In this document: in pieces, positions 17,673 to 26,800 of the stretch
Layout: the number at the start of each line of letters is the position of its first letter
Numbering within the stretch: the stretch's first letter is position 1
Assembly: GCA_905480335.1 (NCBI GenBank)
Contig: CAJQPY010000005.1
Coordinates: 1-64,000 of the forward strand
DNA: 64,000 bases
Origin: an uncultured Ilumatobacter sp.
Lineage (GTDB): Bacteria; Actinomycetota; Acidimicrobiia; Acidimicrobiales; Ilumatobacteraceae
Direction: 5' to 3'
Translations under genes and position numbers: made by a program
Notes under the pieces: model-generated
The model's input: only the letters and a program-made list of their open reading frames with translations
Databases searched by the model: none
Told to the model about the DNA's origin: nothing

Positions 17673-18176
17673 TCACGTGCTGATCAGCGCGCATTCGCTC
17701 TCGACCTGGGCGTTGGCGGCAGCAAGGTTCTCGTCGTTGGCGGCCTCGTACTCGTCAGAGTGCTTCACTTCGAGCCGGTCACCTTCGAGCACATCGTCAC
17801 GGATCTCTCCGTGCACCACGACGGGAATGCACTCCTGGAAGATGCCGCCGGGATCCCCGTCATAGCGAACCGGGATCGTCGCGTTGTTGAAGGTCATGGT
17901 GAACGCAGTGACGCCGGGAACCGTTTGGTCGATCGAACCGGAGTCGACCGTTCCCTGGAGACGGATCCGACGTTCGGTCTCGCAGCCGTCGCGCACGCCG
18001 ACCTCGTCGACATTACAGAAGTAGTCGACGGCTGAGTTGAGGAATTGAGTGACGATGACCCCACCGGCAACGAGCACTGCGAAGAGAAGGAACATCGCAG
18101 CAAGATTGCGCTTCTTTTTCACCGGCGCCGCAGCCTCCGCTGGGTCGCTGCGCGGAGTCAGATCCATGTCGGCCAT
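17673..18176 (-). CDS. ccmE: Heme chaperone CcmE
   Basis: Periplasmic heme chaperone that carries heme covalently from CcmC to CcmF (167 aa). One N-terminal membrane helix (about 25-46) is followed by the OB-fold domain (RIRLQGTVDSGSIDQTVPGV). The heme-binding site is H139-S-D-E-Y143, the classical HxxxY form and not the CxxxY variant. A short acidic tail follows. It starts 11 bases after ccmD. Confidence 0.9.
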   Translation of the reverse strand: MADMDLTPRSDPAEAAAPVKKKRNLAAMFLLFAVLVAGGVIVTQFLNSAVDYFCNVDEVGVRDGCETERRIRLQGTVDSGSIDQTVPGVTAFTMTFNNATIPVRYDGDPGGIFQECIPVVVHGEIRDDVLEGDRLEVKHSDEYEAANDENLAAANAQVESECALIST

Positions 18177-18187
18177 GATGCGTTCAC

Positions 18188-18334
18188 TCAGGTCCAGTAC
18201 TTGTCGTCGTCAGAGATTTGTTGCCCAAGTTTTCTCCCAGAACCGATGGCACGCCAGACGAACGCGCCGATCACAGCGAATGTGACCACGTAGCCGCCCA
18301 GGATGAACCCGACGTCGTCGAAGAGCGCGATCAT
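18188..18334 (-). CDS. ccmD: Small membrane protein CcmD
   Basis: A 48-codon gene between ccmC and ccmE. Translated from ATG 18334 it gives an N-terminal acidic start (MIALFDDVGF), one membrane helix of about 20 residues (ILGGYVVTFAVIGAFVWRA), and a basic then acidic cytoplasmic tail ending DDDKYWT. This size, topology and place are those of CcmD, which helps release holo-CcmE from the CcmABC complex. The ATG overlaps the ccmC stop as ATGA. Its small size means automated calls may miss it. Confidence 0.8.
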   Translation of the reverse strand: MIALFDDVGFILGGYVVTFAVIGAFVWRAIGSGRKLGQQISDDDKYWT

Positions 18335-19110
18335 CGAGTGCCTCCCTCAGCACGGCGTTCGGCCAGCGCTATGTCGAGGCCGCGGTCTTCGAGCATGTCC
18401 TCCATCGCCAGCGCCCTGGTGCGGTGCATGACCAGCCACAGGTACAGCAATGAGAAGGCAATGACGCCGATGAAAAGCGTGAACAACATCGTGCCGTCCA
18501 TGTCGATGTTGCCGTCGGTGTCGAGGACCGATGCCGTCTGGTGCAAGCTCCGCCAAATCACGACGGACCAGTGCACGAGTGGAATCAACAGCACCGAGAG
18601 CAACCCGACCACCGCCGAACGCTTGGCACGCTGCTCATGGGACCCACCGAGCCGGCGCACCGCTAAATAACCGATGTAGGTCACGAACAGCAGCGCGGTC
18701 GTGGTCAGGCGTGCGTCCCACTGCCAGAACACACCCCAGGTGAGGCGGCCCCACATGGCACCGACCAACAACGTGAGCCCGACGAACGCCACTCCGATCT
18801 CGGCTGACGCACCGGCCAGACGATCCCAGCCGAGGGAGTGCTTCTTCGTGAAGAGGTACATGCCCGAGGCGACCGCCGTGACGACGAACGACAGGTACGC
18901 GACCCAAATCGTCGGAACATGGATGTACAGCAGTCGTACCGACTCGCCCTGGTTGACGTCGGCCGGGGACAGGACTAGTCCAAACAGAACGAGCCACCCC
19001 ATCGCGAACGTTGCGGCGATACCAATCGCCCGCGTCGCTTTAGTCCCCGTGGAACGCGACGACATGGCCGAGTCGGCGGTGTCGGTCGTCTTCGGGTCGA
19101 GCGTCGTCAT
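18331..19110 (-). CDS. ccmC: Heme exporter/handling protein CcmC
   Basis: Six-helix membrane protein of the heme-handling family (259 aa) that loads heme onto CcmE. The WWD-type motif reads WGRLTWGVFWQWDARLTT, and the flanking histidines expected to bind heme lie in loops near LLYIHVPTIWV and PLVHWSVV. It sits after ccmB with a 25-base gap and overlaps ccmD. The N-terminal 30 residues are polar and disordered-looking. Confidence 0.93.
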   Translation of the reverse strand: MTTLDPKTTDTADSAMSSRSTGTKATRAIGIAATFAMGWLVLFGLVLSPADVNQGESVRLLYIHVPTIWVAYLSFVVTAVASGMYLFTKKHSLGWDRLAGASAEIGVAFVGLTLLVGAMWGRLTWGVFWQWDARLTTTALLFVTYIGYLAVRRLGGSHEQRAKRSAVVGLLSVLLIPLVHWSVVIWRSLHQTASVLDTDGNIDMDGTMLFTLFIGVIAFSLLYLWLVMHRTRALAMEDMLEDRGLDIALAERRAEGGTR

Positions 19111-19135
19111 GTCTCCTGCTTTCGCCAGGTTGCGG

Positions 19136-19822
19136 CTATTCGTCGATCAGCGGGCCGAATGCGAGCGAACCTCCGACACCGAACGCAACAGCGAAGACCG
19201 TCAGCAGGCTGACCCACTGCCAGCCGTCCGACAACTCCGCCACGCCGGTGCCGAGGGCGGATTCGACCGCTCTCGTCGCCCCGATGAGGACGGGCGCAAC
19301 CGCCGGAAGCGTGAGTAGCGGGAGCAGTGTCTCGCGGCCCTTGGATCCGGCGGCCAAGCCTCCGTATAGCGTACCGACCGCGGCGAGACCGCACGTCGCG
19401 GAGATCATGGTCGTGACGAGGAGCACAGCACCGTCCAAACGGATCGTCTCGCCGTACAAGACAACCGCCGCAAACAGCAGCAGCACCTCCAGCACCAGCA
19501 GTTGCAGCGCCAGCCCGATCACCTTGCCGAAAAAGATACCCCGGGCGTCGACCCCCGCCACACGCATGGCGTCAAGCGCACCATCATCGGCCTCGACCGA
19601 GAAGTTGCGCTGGACGAGCAGGAGCAGGCTGAACATGGTGGCCAGCCACACGAGCCCCGGCGCCACCAGTTCGAGCACGTCGGTGTTCGCATCGAGCGCA
19701 AATCCGAAGATCACCATGGTGACGCCGGCGAACGGCACCACCTGGTTGGTGATGACACGGCTCTTCCACTCGATCCGGAGGTCCTTGCGGGCGATCAGCC
19801 AGGCAGTACGCGCCACACTCAT
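19136..19822 (-). CDS. ccmB: Heme ABC transporter permease CcmB
   Basis: Membrane subunit of the CcmABCD complex (228 aa) with about six membrane helices, opening RTAWLIARKDLRIEWKSR as in other CcmB proteins. The start at ATG 19822 overlaps the ccmA stop by 4 bases (ATGA), so the two are translationally coupled. It works with CcmA to drive release of holo-CcmE and is not thought to export free heme. Confidence 0.9.
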   Translation of the reverse strand: MSVARTAWLIARKDLRIEWKSRVITNQVVPFAGVTMVIFGFALDANTDVLELVAPGLVWLATMFSLLLLVQRNFSVEADDGALDAMRVAGVDARGIFFGKVIGLALQLLVLEVLLLFAAVVLYGETIRLDGAVLLVTTMISATCGLAAVGTLYGGLAAGSKGRETLLPLLTLPAVAPVLIGATRAVESALGTGVAELSDGWQWVSLLTVFAVAFGVGGSLAFGPLIDE

Positions 19823-20481
19823 CGAGAACCTCCCGATTCGGCCCGCCCGGCGACGATGTCGACCATGCGGGTGGCGAGTGATTCGGCGCGGTCGAGCTCG
19901 TGGCTTGCGACGAGAACCGTCGCTCCAGCCGCTGCCGCCTCGCGCAATGTGTTGTCGAGGTCGTCGCGCGCCCGCTGGTCGAGGCCGGCGTGCGGTTCAT
20001 CCAGCAGCCACAAGCGTGCCCGTCGGGCGACGAGACCCGCCAGAGCCGTCCGTCGTTTCTGACCCGCCGACAACTTGCTCACCGACACTGAGGCCAGGCG
20101 GTCGGCAACGCCCATGCGTTCCATCGCTGACGCAACCTCAGCGTCGGTCGCACCGACTGTGGCCGCCCAGAACCGCACGTTCTCGATCACGGTCAGATCG
20201 GCATACAAACCGTTCTGATGGCCAAGCAGTCCGACGTGAGATCGCACGCGGTCACGGTCGACCGACAGATCGTGGCCGAGCACCAACGCAGTCCCGCGCA
20301 CAACCGGCACGAGCCCGGCGCACAACCGGAGCAAAGTTGTCTTGCCGGCCCCGTTCGGACCTCGCAGCAGGACGATCTCGCCGGTCTCGACGCGCATTGT
20401 CGCACCGGACAGCGCCGGGAACTGGCCGAGCGTGGCCACGACGTCGTGGAGATCGACCACGGCATCGGCGTCAGGGGGCAT
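19819..20481 (-). CDS. ccmA: Heme ABC transporter ATP-binding protein CcmA
   Basis: ATPase subunit of the CcmABCD complex (220 aa) and first gene of the operon. Visible motifs are Walker A LRGPNGAGKTTLLRL, signature LSAGQKRRTALAGL, Walker B LWLLDEPHAGLD and the H-loop VASHELD. A TAGCGT hexamer on the minus strand ends 6 bases before the ATG at 20481, so the operon transcript may be leaderless. Confidence 0.92.
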   Translation of the reverse strand: MPPDADAVVDLHDVVATLGQFPALSGATMRVETGEIVLLRGPNGAGKTTLLRLCAGLVPVVRGTALVLGHDLSVDRDRVRSHVGLLGHQNGLYADLTVIENVRFWAATVGATDAEVASAMERMGVADRLASVSVSKLSAGQKRRTALAGLVARRARLWLLDEPHAGLDQRARDDLDNTLREAAAAGATVLVASHELDRAESLATRMVDIVAGRAESGGSR

Positions 20482-20487
20482 AGGGGC

Positions 20488-20493
20488 ACGCTA
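20488..20493 (-). promoter_or_regulatory. -10 element TAGCGT for the ccm operon
   Basis: TAnnnT hexamer (minus strand) ending 6 bases before the ccmA ATG. Confidence 0.45.
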
Positions 20494-20630
20494 TTGCGCC
20501 GGCGGCGTACCTCATCAGTCGCCGGTTCCGACGCGACTGGGTCGGGCTCACGGTCGGGCTGCTTCCGTTCGTCGTGACGCTCTACTTCTTCTTCCAGAAC
20601 GTGAATCGACTGCTGCCGCCGAACCTCTGA
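20493..20630 (+). CDS. Possible 45-codon membrane peptide without a canonical start
   Basis: The open stretch between a TAG at 20481 and the TGA at 20628 encodes a basic segment (AAYLISRRFRRDW) followed by a hydrophobic helix (VGLTVGLLPFVVTLYFFFQ) and NVNRLLPPNL, which looks like a genuine small membrane protein. However, the frame has no ATG, GTG or TTG before the helix; an ATT at 20493 would be needed. It occupies the gap between the ccm operon and the enoyl-CoA hydratase gene. It may be a real gene with a rare start, a remnant, or chance. Confidence 0.25.
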   Translation: MAPAAYLISRRFRRDWVGLTVGLLPFVVTLYFFFQNVNRLLPPNL

Positions 20631-20648
20631 CGGATCCACGCCCGGGCC

Positions 20649-21386
20649 TCACTCGCCGCGGAAGGTTGGCCGACGCTTCTCGAGGAAGGCGGTCCGGCCC
20701 TCTTCGGCGTCACTGCTGGCCCAGGCCTCGCGACGCAGCGTCTCGAACTTGTCGGCATCGTGCGGACCACCATCGGCCTCGAGACCGTGCTTGTGCGCAG
20801 CCATCGTGAGCGGAGCGAGCGACGCGATCCGCTCGGCCCACTCCATCGCAGCGTCTTGATCACCGAGGCGGTGGATTCCACCGGTGCGATGGAGTTCGGC
20901 AGCACTGTAGGTCTCGGCGCCGACGAGCATGCTGCGGCCGATCGGTGTCGTGAACTCACTCGCCACACGGCGGACGGTCCAGTGATCGACGACAAGACCG
21001 AGCTTCGCGGCCGGAATCCCGAGCTGGCTGTCCGGCGTAGCGATCCGGAGGTCGCATGCCACGACGAGTTGCGTCCCTGCGCCGAGCGCCGGGCCGTCGA
21101 TGGACGCGACCACCGGCGCCGCGAGCGTGGTGAAGTTGCGCAGGACCGAGCCGAGGTCGGTGGCGAACTGCCCCTCTTCGACACCTGTCAGGTCGGCCCC
21201 GGCGCAGAACGCAGGCGGCGCGCCGGTGAGCACGATCACTCGAGTGCTCGACGCGTCGATCTCGCTGCGGAGCCGGTCCTGGATCTCGAGGAGTTCGAGG
21301 AGCGTCGCATGATCCAGAGCATTTCGGCGTTCGGGCCGATTGAGCGTGATCACGCTGACCCGACCGACCTGTTCGGTGTTGACCAT
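20649..21386 (-). CDS. Enoyl-CoA hydratase/isomerase family protein
   Basis: Crotonase-fold enzyme (245 aa from ATG 21386) acting on acyl-CoA thioesters. The family opening VSVITLNRPERRNALDHATL is present, then the oxyanion-hole segments APPAFCAGADLTG and IDGPALGAGTQLVVACDLRI. The glutamate usual for hydratases after the second segment cannot be placed with certainty, so hydratase versus another crotonase reaction is open. ATG 21386 has a GGAG site 9 bases upstream; ATG 21401 is an alternative. A TAGCGT hexamer lies about 30 bases upstream of ATG 21401 on this strand and overlaps the promoter of the divergent gene. Confidence 0.85.
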   Translation of the reverse strand: MVNTEQVGRVSVITLNRPERRNALDHATLLELLEIQDRLRSEIDASSTRVIVLTGAPPAFCAGADLTGVEEGQFATDLGSVLRNFTTLAAPVVASIDGPALGAGTQLVVACDLRIATPDSQLGIPAAKLGLVVDHWTVRRVASEFTTPIGRSMLVGAETYSAAELHRTGGIHRLGDQDAAMEWAERIASLAPLTMAAHKHGLEADGGPHDADKFETLRREAWASSDAEEGRTAFLEKRRPTFRGE

Positions 21387-21429
21387 CTTGTTGTGCTCCA
21401 TCTCGACGTCGTGATTGCCCTGCCGGCCG

Positions 21430-21436
21430 TACGCTA
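21430..21436. promoter_or_regulatory. Overlapping divergent -10 elements (TACGCTA)
   Basis: TACGCT at 21430-21435 on the plus strand ends 9 bases before ATG 21445. On the minus strand the shifted complement reads TAGCGT (21431-21436), upstream of the enoyl-CoA hydratase gene. One seven-base core could therefore serve both directions. Confidence 0.4.
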
Positions 21437-21444
21437 CGTCTCCG

Positions 21445-21738
21445 ATGTCCACTGACGACGATACGACGACGGCGAGCCCTGCCTCTCCAATCGATCCCAT
21501 TCGGGTCAAGCGAACAAAGATCGCCAAGTGGACTCTGCTCGCGAACCGCGTCGGCTACCTCTTCGTCGCGCTGGCCATGGCCTTGTTCGTCATGGCATTC
21601 GTACTCGGTTTCAACTCGACGATGGCGACGCTCGTCACTATCGCGTTCATCATCGGCTGCGTGCTGCTCGCTCCGTCGATCATCCTGGGGTATGCCGTCA
21701 AAGCCGCTGAGCGGGAGGATCGCGAGAACGGTCTCTGA
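21445..21738 (+). CDS. Small two-helix membrane protein
   Basis: A 97-aa protein with an acidic, threonine-rich start (MSTDDDTTTASPASPIDP), a basic stretch (RVKRTKIAKW), two membrane helices (about 38-58 and 62-82), and a charged end, GYAVKAAEREDREN. Proteins of this form are common near acyl-CoA genes in Actinobacteria, with no known function. ATG 21445 is chosen because a TACGCT hexamer precedes it by 9 bases; the frame is open for 10 more codons upstream, but these overlap the promoter. Confidence 0.7.
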   Translation: MSTDDDTTTASPASPIDPIRVKRTKIAKWTLLANRVGYLFVALAMALFVMAFVLGFNSTMATLVTIAFIIGCVLLAPSIILGYAVKAAEREDRENGL

Positions 21739-21758
21739 CCGAACGACGTGATCCCGGT

Positions 21759-21764
21759 TACCAT
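21759..21764 (+). promoter_or_regulatory. -10 element TACCAT for the tetR gene
   Basis: TAnnnT hexamer ending 9 bases before ATG 21774; the same hexamer and spacing occur at 53654. Confidence 0.45.
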
Positions 21765-21773
21765 CCAGTAACA

Positions 21774-22349
21774 ATGTCCCAGCGACTTCCGGCGACTGCC
21801 CGACGCCAACAGATCCTCGATGTGGCGCTCGACGTCTTTGCGACGTCTGGGTTCCACGGCGCGTCGATGAACGACGTGGCCGAGGCGGCGGGTGTCACCA
21901 AGCCGGTGCTGTACCAACACTTCGACTCGAAGCGCGACTTGTACAAGGCGCTACTCGACGAAGTCGGCAACCGTTTGCTCGATTCGATCGCCAAGGCGAC
22001 GGCCGGGGCCACCGACGGCAAGAGCCAGACCGAGCTCGGTTTCCGGGCCTACTTCCAATGGGTGTCCGACGACCACGCCGGATTCCGCCTGCTGTTCGGC
22101 AGCGGCACGTCGAACGACGACGAATTCGCCGCGGCGGTCGCGAAGGTCACCGCCGAGGCAGCAACTGCCACGGCACCGCTGATCGCCGTCGACATCTCGG
22201 AGTCGACTCGCCGCACGCTGGCGCACGCGCTCGTCGGCATGGCCGAAGGCGCAAGCCGCCGGCTGGTCGAACTGGGTGACGACTTCGACCCCGATCAGAT
22301 CGCCACCGAAGTCTCGACCCTCGCCTGGGCCGGCCTGCGCGCACTCTGA
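21774..22349 (+). CDS. TetR-family transcriptional regulator
   Basis: A 191-aa TetR repressor-type protein. The N-terminal helix-turn-helix is clear: RRQQILDVALDVFATSGFHG then MNDVAEAAGVTKPVLYQHFD and SKRDLYKALLDEVG. The C-terminal ligand domain (about 70-190) is alpha-helical and not recognisable in detail. It lies between the small membrane protein and the carotenoid oxygenase on the same strand and may control either of them or the divergent enoyl-CoA hydratase. The predicted transcript is leaderless (TACCAT, 9 bases upstream). Confidence 0.88.
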   Translation: MSQRLPATARRQQILDVALDVFATSGFHGASMNDVAEAAGVTKPVLYQHFDSKRDLYKALLDEVGNRLLDSIAKATAGATDGKSQTELGFRAYFQWVSDDHAGFRLLFGSGTSNDDEFAAAVAKVTAEAATATAPLIAVDISESTRRTLAHALVGMAEGASRRLVELGDDFDPDQIATEVSTLAWAGLRAL

Positions 22350-22403
22350 CCCTGCTGGTCAACGACCCTCCACCGGAAGCCTCAGTCGACAGGTGTTCAC
22401 CGC

Positions 22404-23810
22404 ATGGTGTTGAATGGAGCCGTGACCGACACGCTCGACCCCGCCGCAGCGACAGGCGATCTGCCGATTCGTCGACCGAACGACAACCCGTACCTCGCCG
22501 GCAACCTCGCACCCGTCACCGACGAAGTCACTGCGTTCGACCTGCCGACGAACGGGCAGATCCCGGCCGAACTCGAGGGTCGGTGGCTGCGCAACGGCCC
22601 GAACCCCGAGGCGATGGCCGACCCATCGAAACACCACTGGTTCCTCGGAAACGGCATGGTGCACGGTGTTCGCCTGCGCGGCGGCAATGCCGAATGGTAC
22701 CGCAACCGTTTCGTCCTCGGTGCTGCCGAGCGGGCCGGTGGCATGTCCGGACCGAACACCAACGTCGGCGGGTTTGCCGGCACCACCTGGGCGATGGTCG
22801 AAGCCGGCAACCCGCCGGTCGAGCTCGGCTATGAACTCGATTCGAAGGGTCCGAACCGGTTCAACGGCACGCTCGACGGCCCGTTCACGGCGCACCCGAA
22901 GTACGACCCGACGACCGGCGAGCTCCACTCGATGAACTACCACTGGCCCGATCTGGTCGACCACGTCAACTACACCGTCGTCGGCGGTGACGGTCGGGTC
23001 ACGAAGAATCTCGCCATTCCGGTGAACGACATGCCGATGATGCACGACATGTCGCTGACGGAGAAGTACGCGGTGATCTACGACTTGTCGGTCACGGTCA
23101 ACTTCGACGTGCTCGCTGCAGGATTTGCGTTCCCCTTCAAGTGGGATGCCGATCGCCCGTGCCGTGTGGGTCTCCTCCCCCGCGACGGCACCGACGACGA
23201 TGTGATCTGGTGCGATGTCGACCCGTGCTACGTGTTCCACCCACTCAATGCCTTCGACGCCGCCGACGGCACCGTCGTGGTCGACGTCTGCCGCTACGAC
23301 GCGATCATGGTCGACGACCGTTTGGGCCCGTTCGGTGACAATCTGGCGACGTTCGATCGATGGGTCATCGATCCGACGACCAAGCGGGTGACCGAGACCC
23401 GGCTCGACGACCGGCCACAGGAGTTCCCGCGACACAACCCGAACTTCGGGCTCCGGCAACATCGGTTCGGCTACACGTCCGAGGTGACGACGGGCGACAC
23501 CTACAACCGCAACATCCACGGCGCGATCATCAAGATCGACACCGACACCGGATCGACCGAGACCCATGAGTTCGGACATGGCCGCGGAGGGGCCGAGCCC
23601 GTGTTCGTCCCGAAGGCCGACGGCGTCAGCGAGGACGCCGGCTGGATCCTCACCGTCGTGTACGACGCCACGACCGACCAGAGCGAGTTGCACATCCTCG
23701 ACGCCGAAGACATCTCGGGACCCGAGGTCGCATCGATAGCGTTGCCGCAGCGCGTCCCGTTCGGATTCCACGGCAATTGGGTGCCCGACACGAGCGTCGC
23801 CCCCGACTGA
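22404..23810 (+). CDS. Carotenoid oxygenase family protein
   Basis: Non-heme iron dioxygenase of the carotenoid cleavage/lignostilbene family (468 aa, usual length). The opening reads LEGRWLRNGPNP and WFLGNGMVHGVRLRGG. Four iron-ligand histidines can be placed in AHPKYDPTTGELHSMNY, MMHDMSLTEKYAVIYD, YVFHPLNAFD and PFGFHGNWVPD near the C-terminus. The substrate, a carotenoid, apocarotenoid or stilbene, cannot be predicted; no carotenoid biosynthetic genes lie in the window. ATG 22404 is used; GTG 22422 is an alternative. The gene is convergent with lhr. Confidence 0.9.
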   Translation: MVLNGAVTDTLDPAAATGDLPIRRPNDNPYLAGNLAPVTDEVTAFDLPTNGQIPAELEGRWLRNGPNPEAMADPSKHHWFLGNGMVHGVRLRGGNAEWYRNRFVLGAAERAGGMSGPNTNVGGFAGTTWAMVEAGNPPVELGYELDSKGPNRFNGTLDGPFTAHPKYDPTTGELHSMNYHWPDLVDHVNYTVVGGDGRVTKNLAIPVNDMPMMHDMSLTEKYAVIYDLSVTVNFDVLAAGFAFPFKWDADRPCRVGLLPRDGTDDDVIWCDVDPCYVFHPLNAFDAADGTVVVDVCRYDAIMVDDRLGPFGDNLATFDRWVIDPTTKRVTETRLDDRPQEFPRHNPNFGLRQHRFGYTSEVTTGDTYNRNIHGAIIKIDTDTGSTETHEFGHGRGGAEPVFVPKADGVSEDAGWILTVVYDATTDQSELHILDAEDISGPEVASIALPQRVPFGFHGNWVPDTSVAPD

Positions 23811-23841
23811 GGCGCTCGCTCACGCGAGGCCGCCGACGGGA

Positions 23842-26800
23842 TCAACCGCGAAACGTCATGCCGCGATAGCCGTCGGAAAATCCGGCGGCGCGCAGGATCT
23901 CGACGATGCCTTCGGGGGACGCGGGCCCGGTCACGGTGTCGCCGTTGACCTTGCGCACCTCGATCGCCTTTGCACGACCCTGCGGAACGAGCGACATCAG
24001 CGCCGCGGCCCATGACGTGTCGACGAGCGTGTCGGGGAACGTGACCAGGTGATGCCCGCGGCGGTCGAACCAAGCGAGCAATTTGCCGGCACGCAGAACG
24101 ACGAGCGACGAGACGTTTCGGGCGGGGCGCCCAGCGGTGACCGGCCAGGGCAGGGTGCCGCCGTACGGGTTTGCGGGGTCGGTCGATGCGAGCACGATCG
24201 GATCGGGCATGTCCTCGGGGTGCAGCAGCGGGTCGGGGGTCTCCCGTGCAGACCTCAGACGATCGACCGCTCCCGGCACTGCGAACTGAGCCGCTCCGAG
24301 GCCATCGACGAAGTATCCGCGCCGAACCTGGCCCCGTTCCTCGAGCACCTTCAACACGCCGTACACCGAGGTGAATCCGCCGGCGATGCCCTCAGCGAGC
24401 ACCGCCTCGCGAGTGACCACGCCATATCGTTCGACCATCTGCAACGCCTGGGCATGCGATGCCTCCGTCGGGTGCGGAACCGGTTCGAGCAACGGGGCGA
24501 CGAGGCTCCAACGCCCCTGGCCGGCAGGCGGGCCGATCCGATTGAGACGACCGGGGCGCGGGCGGCCGCCGACTCTCGACGAACGCGCAGTCGTCTTAGT
24601 CGACTTGACCTTCGCTCCGGCGACCACAGCCCGCAGCGGTGCGAGCGAGTCGTTGGTGACCTCCCCCGCCCAGACCAGATCCCACAACGCGGCGAGGATC
24701 TCGTCATCGTTCGAGCCGGGCGCCGCACTGCGCATCTGGTTCCAGAAACTTGCTCCTCGTTCGGCGAGCAGCAATCTGATCGAGTCGTGGATCGCACCGT
24801 CGGGTCGGTCCCGCTGCTCCCAGCCCGGTGCCAGGAGCGGAAGCTGATCGGCGAACGAGAGCCGTACACGTCCATCACGGGCCCCGACCGCACCGGCCCC
24901 GATCCAGATCACCTCCCCGGCGGTACACAGTTCGTCGAGCATCACAGGGCGATAGCCCGCCACGCGGGTTGGGAGGATGTCGGCTTCGATCGTCGAAGCG
25001 ACGAGCGCCGCGCCTGACAGCACTGTCAATGACTCGACCAATGCCTCCGCCCCGCGACGCTGGGCGGGAATCTCGTGCCACGACGGAAGAAACCGGGCTA
25101 GGGCCTCCTGCTCGACGGGTTCGACCTCACGTCTCAGCGAGGCGAGTGATCGTCGCCTGAGCTGCCGGAGGACGTCGACGTCGACGAACTCGCGTGAAAC
25201 GCCGTCGGGACGGAACTCGCCGAGCACGACGCGTTCTTCGTGCTCAAGTGCAGCGAGCACGCCCGCGATGCGTTCAGGGGGTGCTCCGAACCGTGCCGCC
25301 ACGTCCGCGGTCACGAACGGGCCGTGGGTGCGCGCGTACCGGCCGACAAGCTCTTCGAGCGGGCGAGCGACCGGATCGGTGAACGCCATTGGGAGGCCCA
25401 TCGGAAGGGCGCACCCGAACGCATCGCGATAGCGGGCGGCGTCCTCTGCTGCCGCGAACCGCACCTCGCCGCCGACGCCGATCTCGATCGCCCGCTTCTC
25501 TTCGACCAACCGCTGCACCCACTCCCGCCCATAGCCGTGGCGCGGCATGTCAGCAACGGAGCGCAACGCCAAGTTACGAAGCTGTTCAGGATTGTCGGTA
25601 CAGCGCAGATCGATCTCGGCTGCCGTGAGTTCCCCGACCTTGCGAAGGACATCGTGGAGCTCGTCGGCCGACCGGGCATGGCGGTGCTCGGCCACACACT
25701 GAAGCTCAAGTTCGACATCGGCCAGGACGTCCGGGTCGAGCAAGTCGCGCAGCTCCTCGGCACCCAGCAAGTCCCGTAACAGATCGCGGTCGAGCGCGAG
25801 CGCTGCTGCACGCCGCTCCGCCAGCGGTGCGTCACCCTCGTACATGTATGCCGCAATCCAGTTGAACAGCAAACTCGATGCCATCGGGCTTGCCTTGCCG
25901 GTGTCGACAGTGACAACACGGATCGCGCGCGACCTGAGCAACCCGAGCACTTCGCGCAGTGCTGGCACGTCGAATACATCCTGCAGGCACTCACGTGACG
26001 CCTCCAGCAGAATCGGGAAGGTCGGGAACTTTGATGCGACAGACAGTAAGTCGGCTGCTCGCTGGCGTTGCTGCCACAGCGGCGTGCGGCGGTCGGGTCG
26101 ACGACGCGGCAACAGGAGCGCCCGCCCTGCGCACTCGCGGAAACGAGCAGAGAAGAGCGCAGTCTGTGGGAGTGTCGACACGACGAGTTCGTCGACATCT
26201 TCCGGGTCAATAAGCAATGCGTCAATCGGCAATTCCTCTGCCGACTCGGGCAACCGGATGACGATGCCGTCATCACCCCACATCATCTCGACGGGGATGT
26301 CGTAGCGATCCATAAGCTGCCGTTCGATGGCCATCGCCCACGGCGCGTGGACCGGTGTGCCGAAGGGCGTGAGAATGCACACCCGCCAATCTCCGATCTC
26401 GTCACGGAAGCGTTCAACCACGATGGTGCGATCGTCGGGTACAGCGCCGGTACTCGCGGCCTGCTCGTCGAGGTACTGGACAAGATTGGTTGCGGCGAAC
26501 GCATCGAGCGAGTAATGCTCCATGAGCCGTTCGGTCGCCACCTTGCTGACCGGACGTTGGACGGCCTCGATCAACGCCCCCGGATCGTCGTCTGCCGAGC
26601 GAAGAGCCGGCTCCGCCAGTTCCGGCGTATCGGTGGCGCTGAGATCGCGGATTTCGCGGACGAACGCGCCGAGCGCGCGACCCAGCTCCAGCGGACGACC
26701 AGGGCGGTCGCCGTGCCAGAACGGCATCTTGCCGGGCTGCCCGGGTGCTGGACTGACGGTCACTCGTTCGAAGGTGATGTCCTCGATCCGCCAGGTTGAG

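Noticed and set aside
22359-23771. Long minus-strand open frame (470 codons) antisense to the carotenoid oxygenase gene
   Set aside because: The plus strand encodes a clear family with its iron ligands; the antisense translation is rich in Val, Arg and Asp and matches no family, as expected from GC-rich codon bias.
24049-25017. Plus-strand frame inside lhr
   Set aside because: Lies opposite a continuous, full-length Lhr C-terminal region; no similarity of its own.
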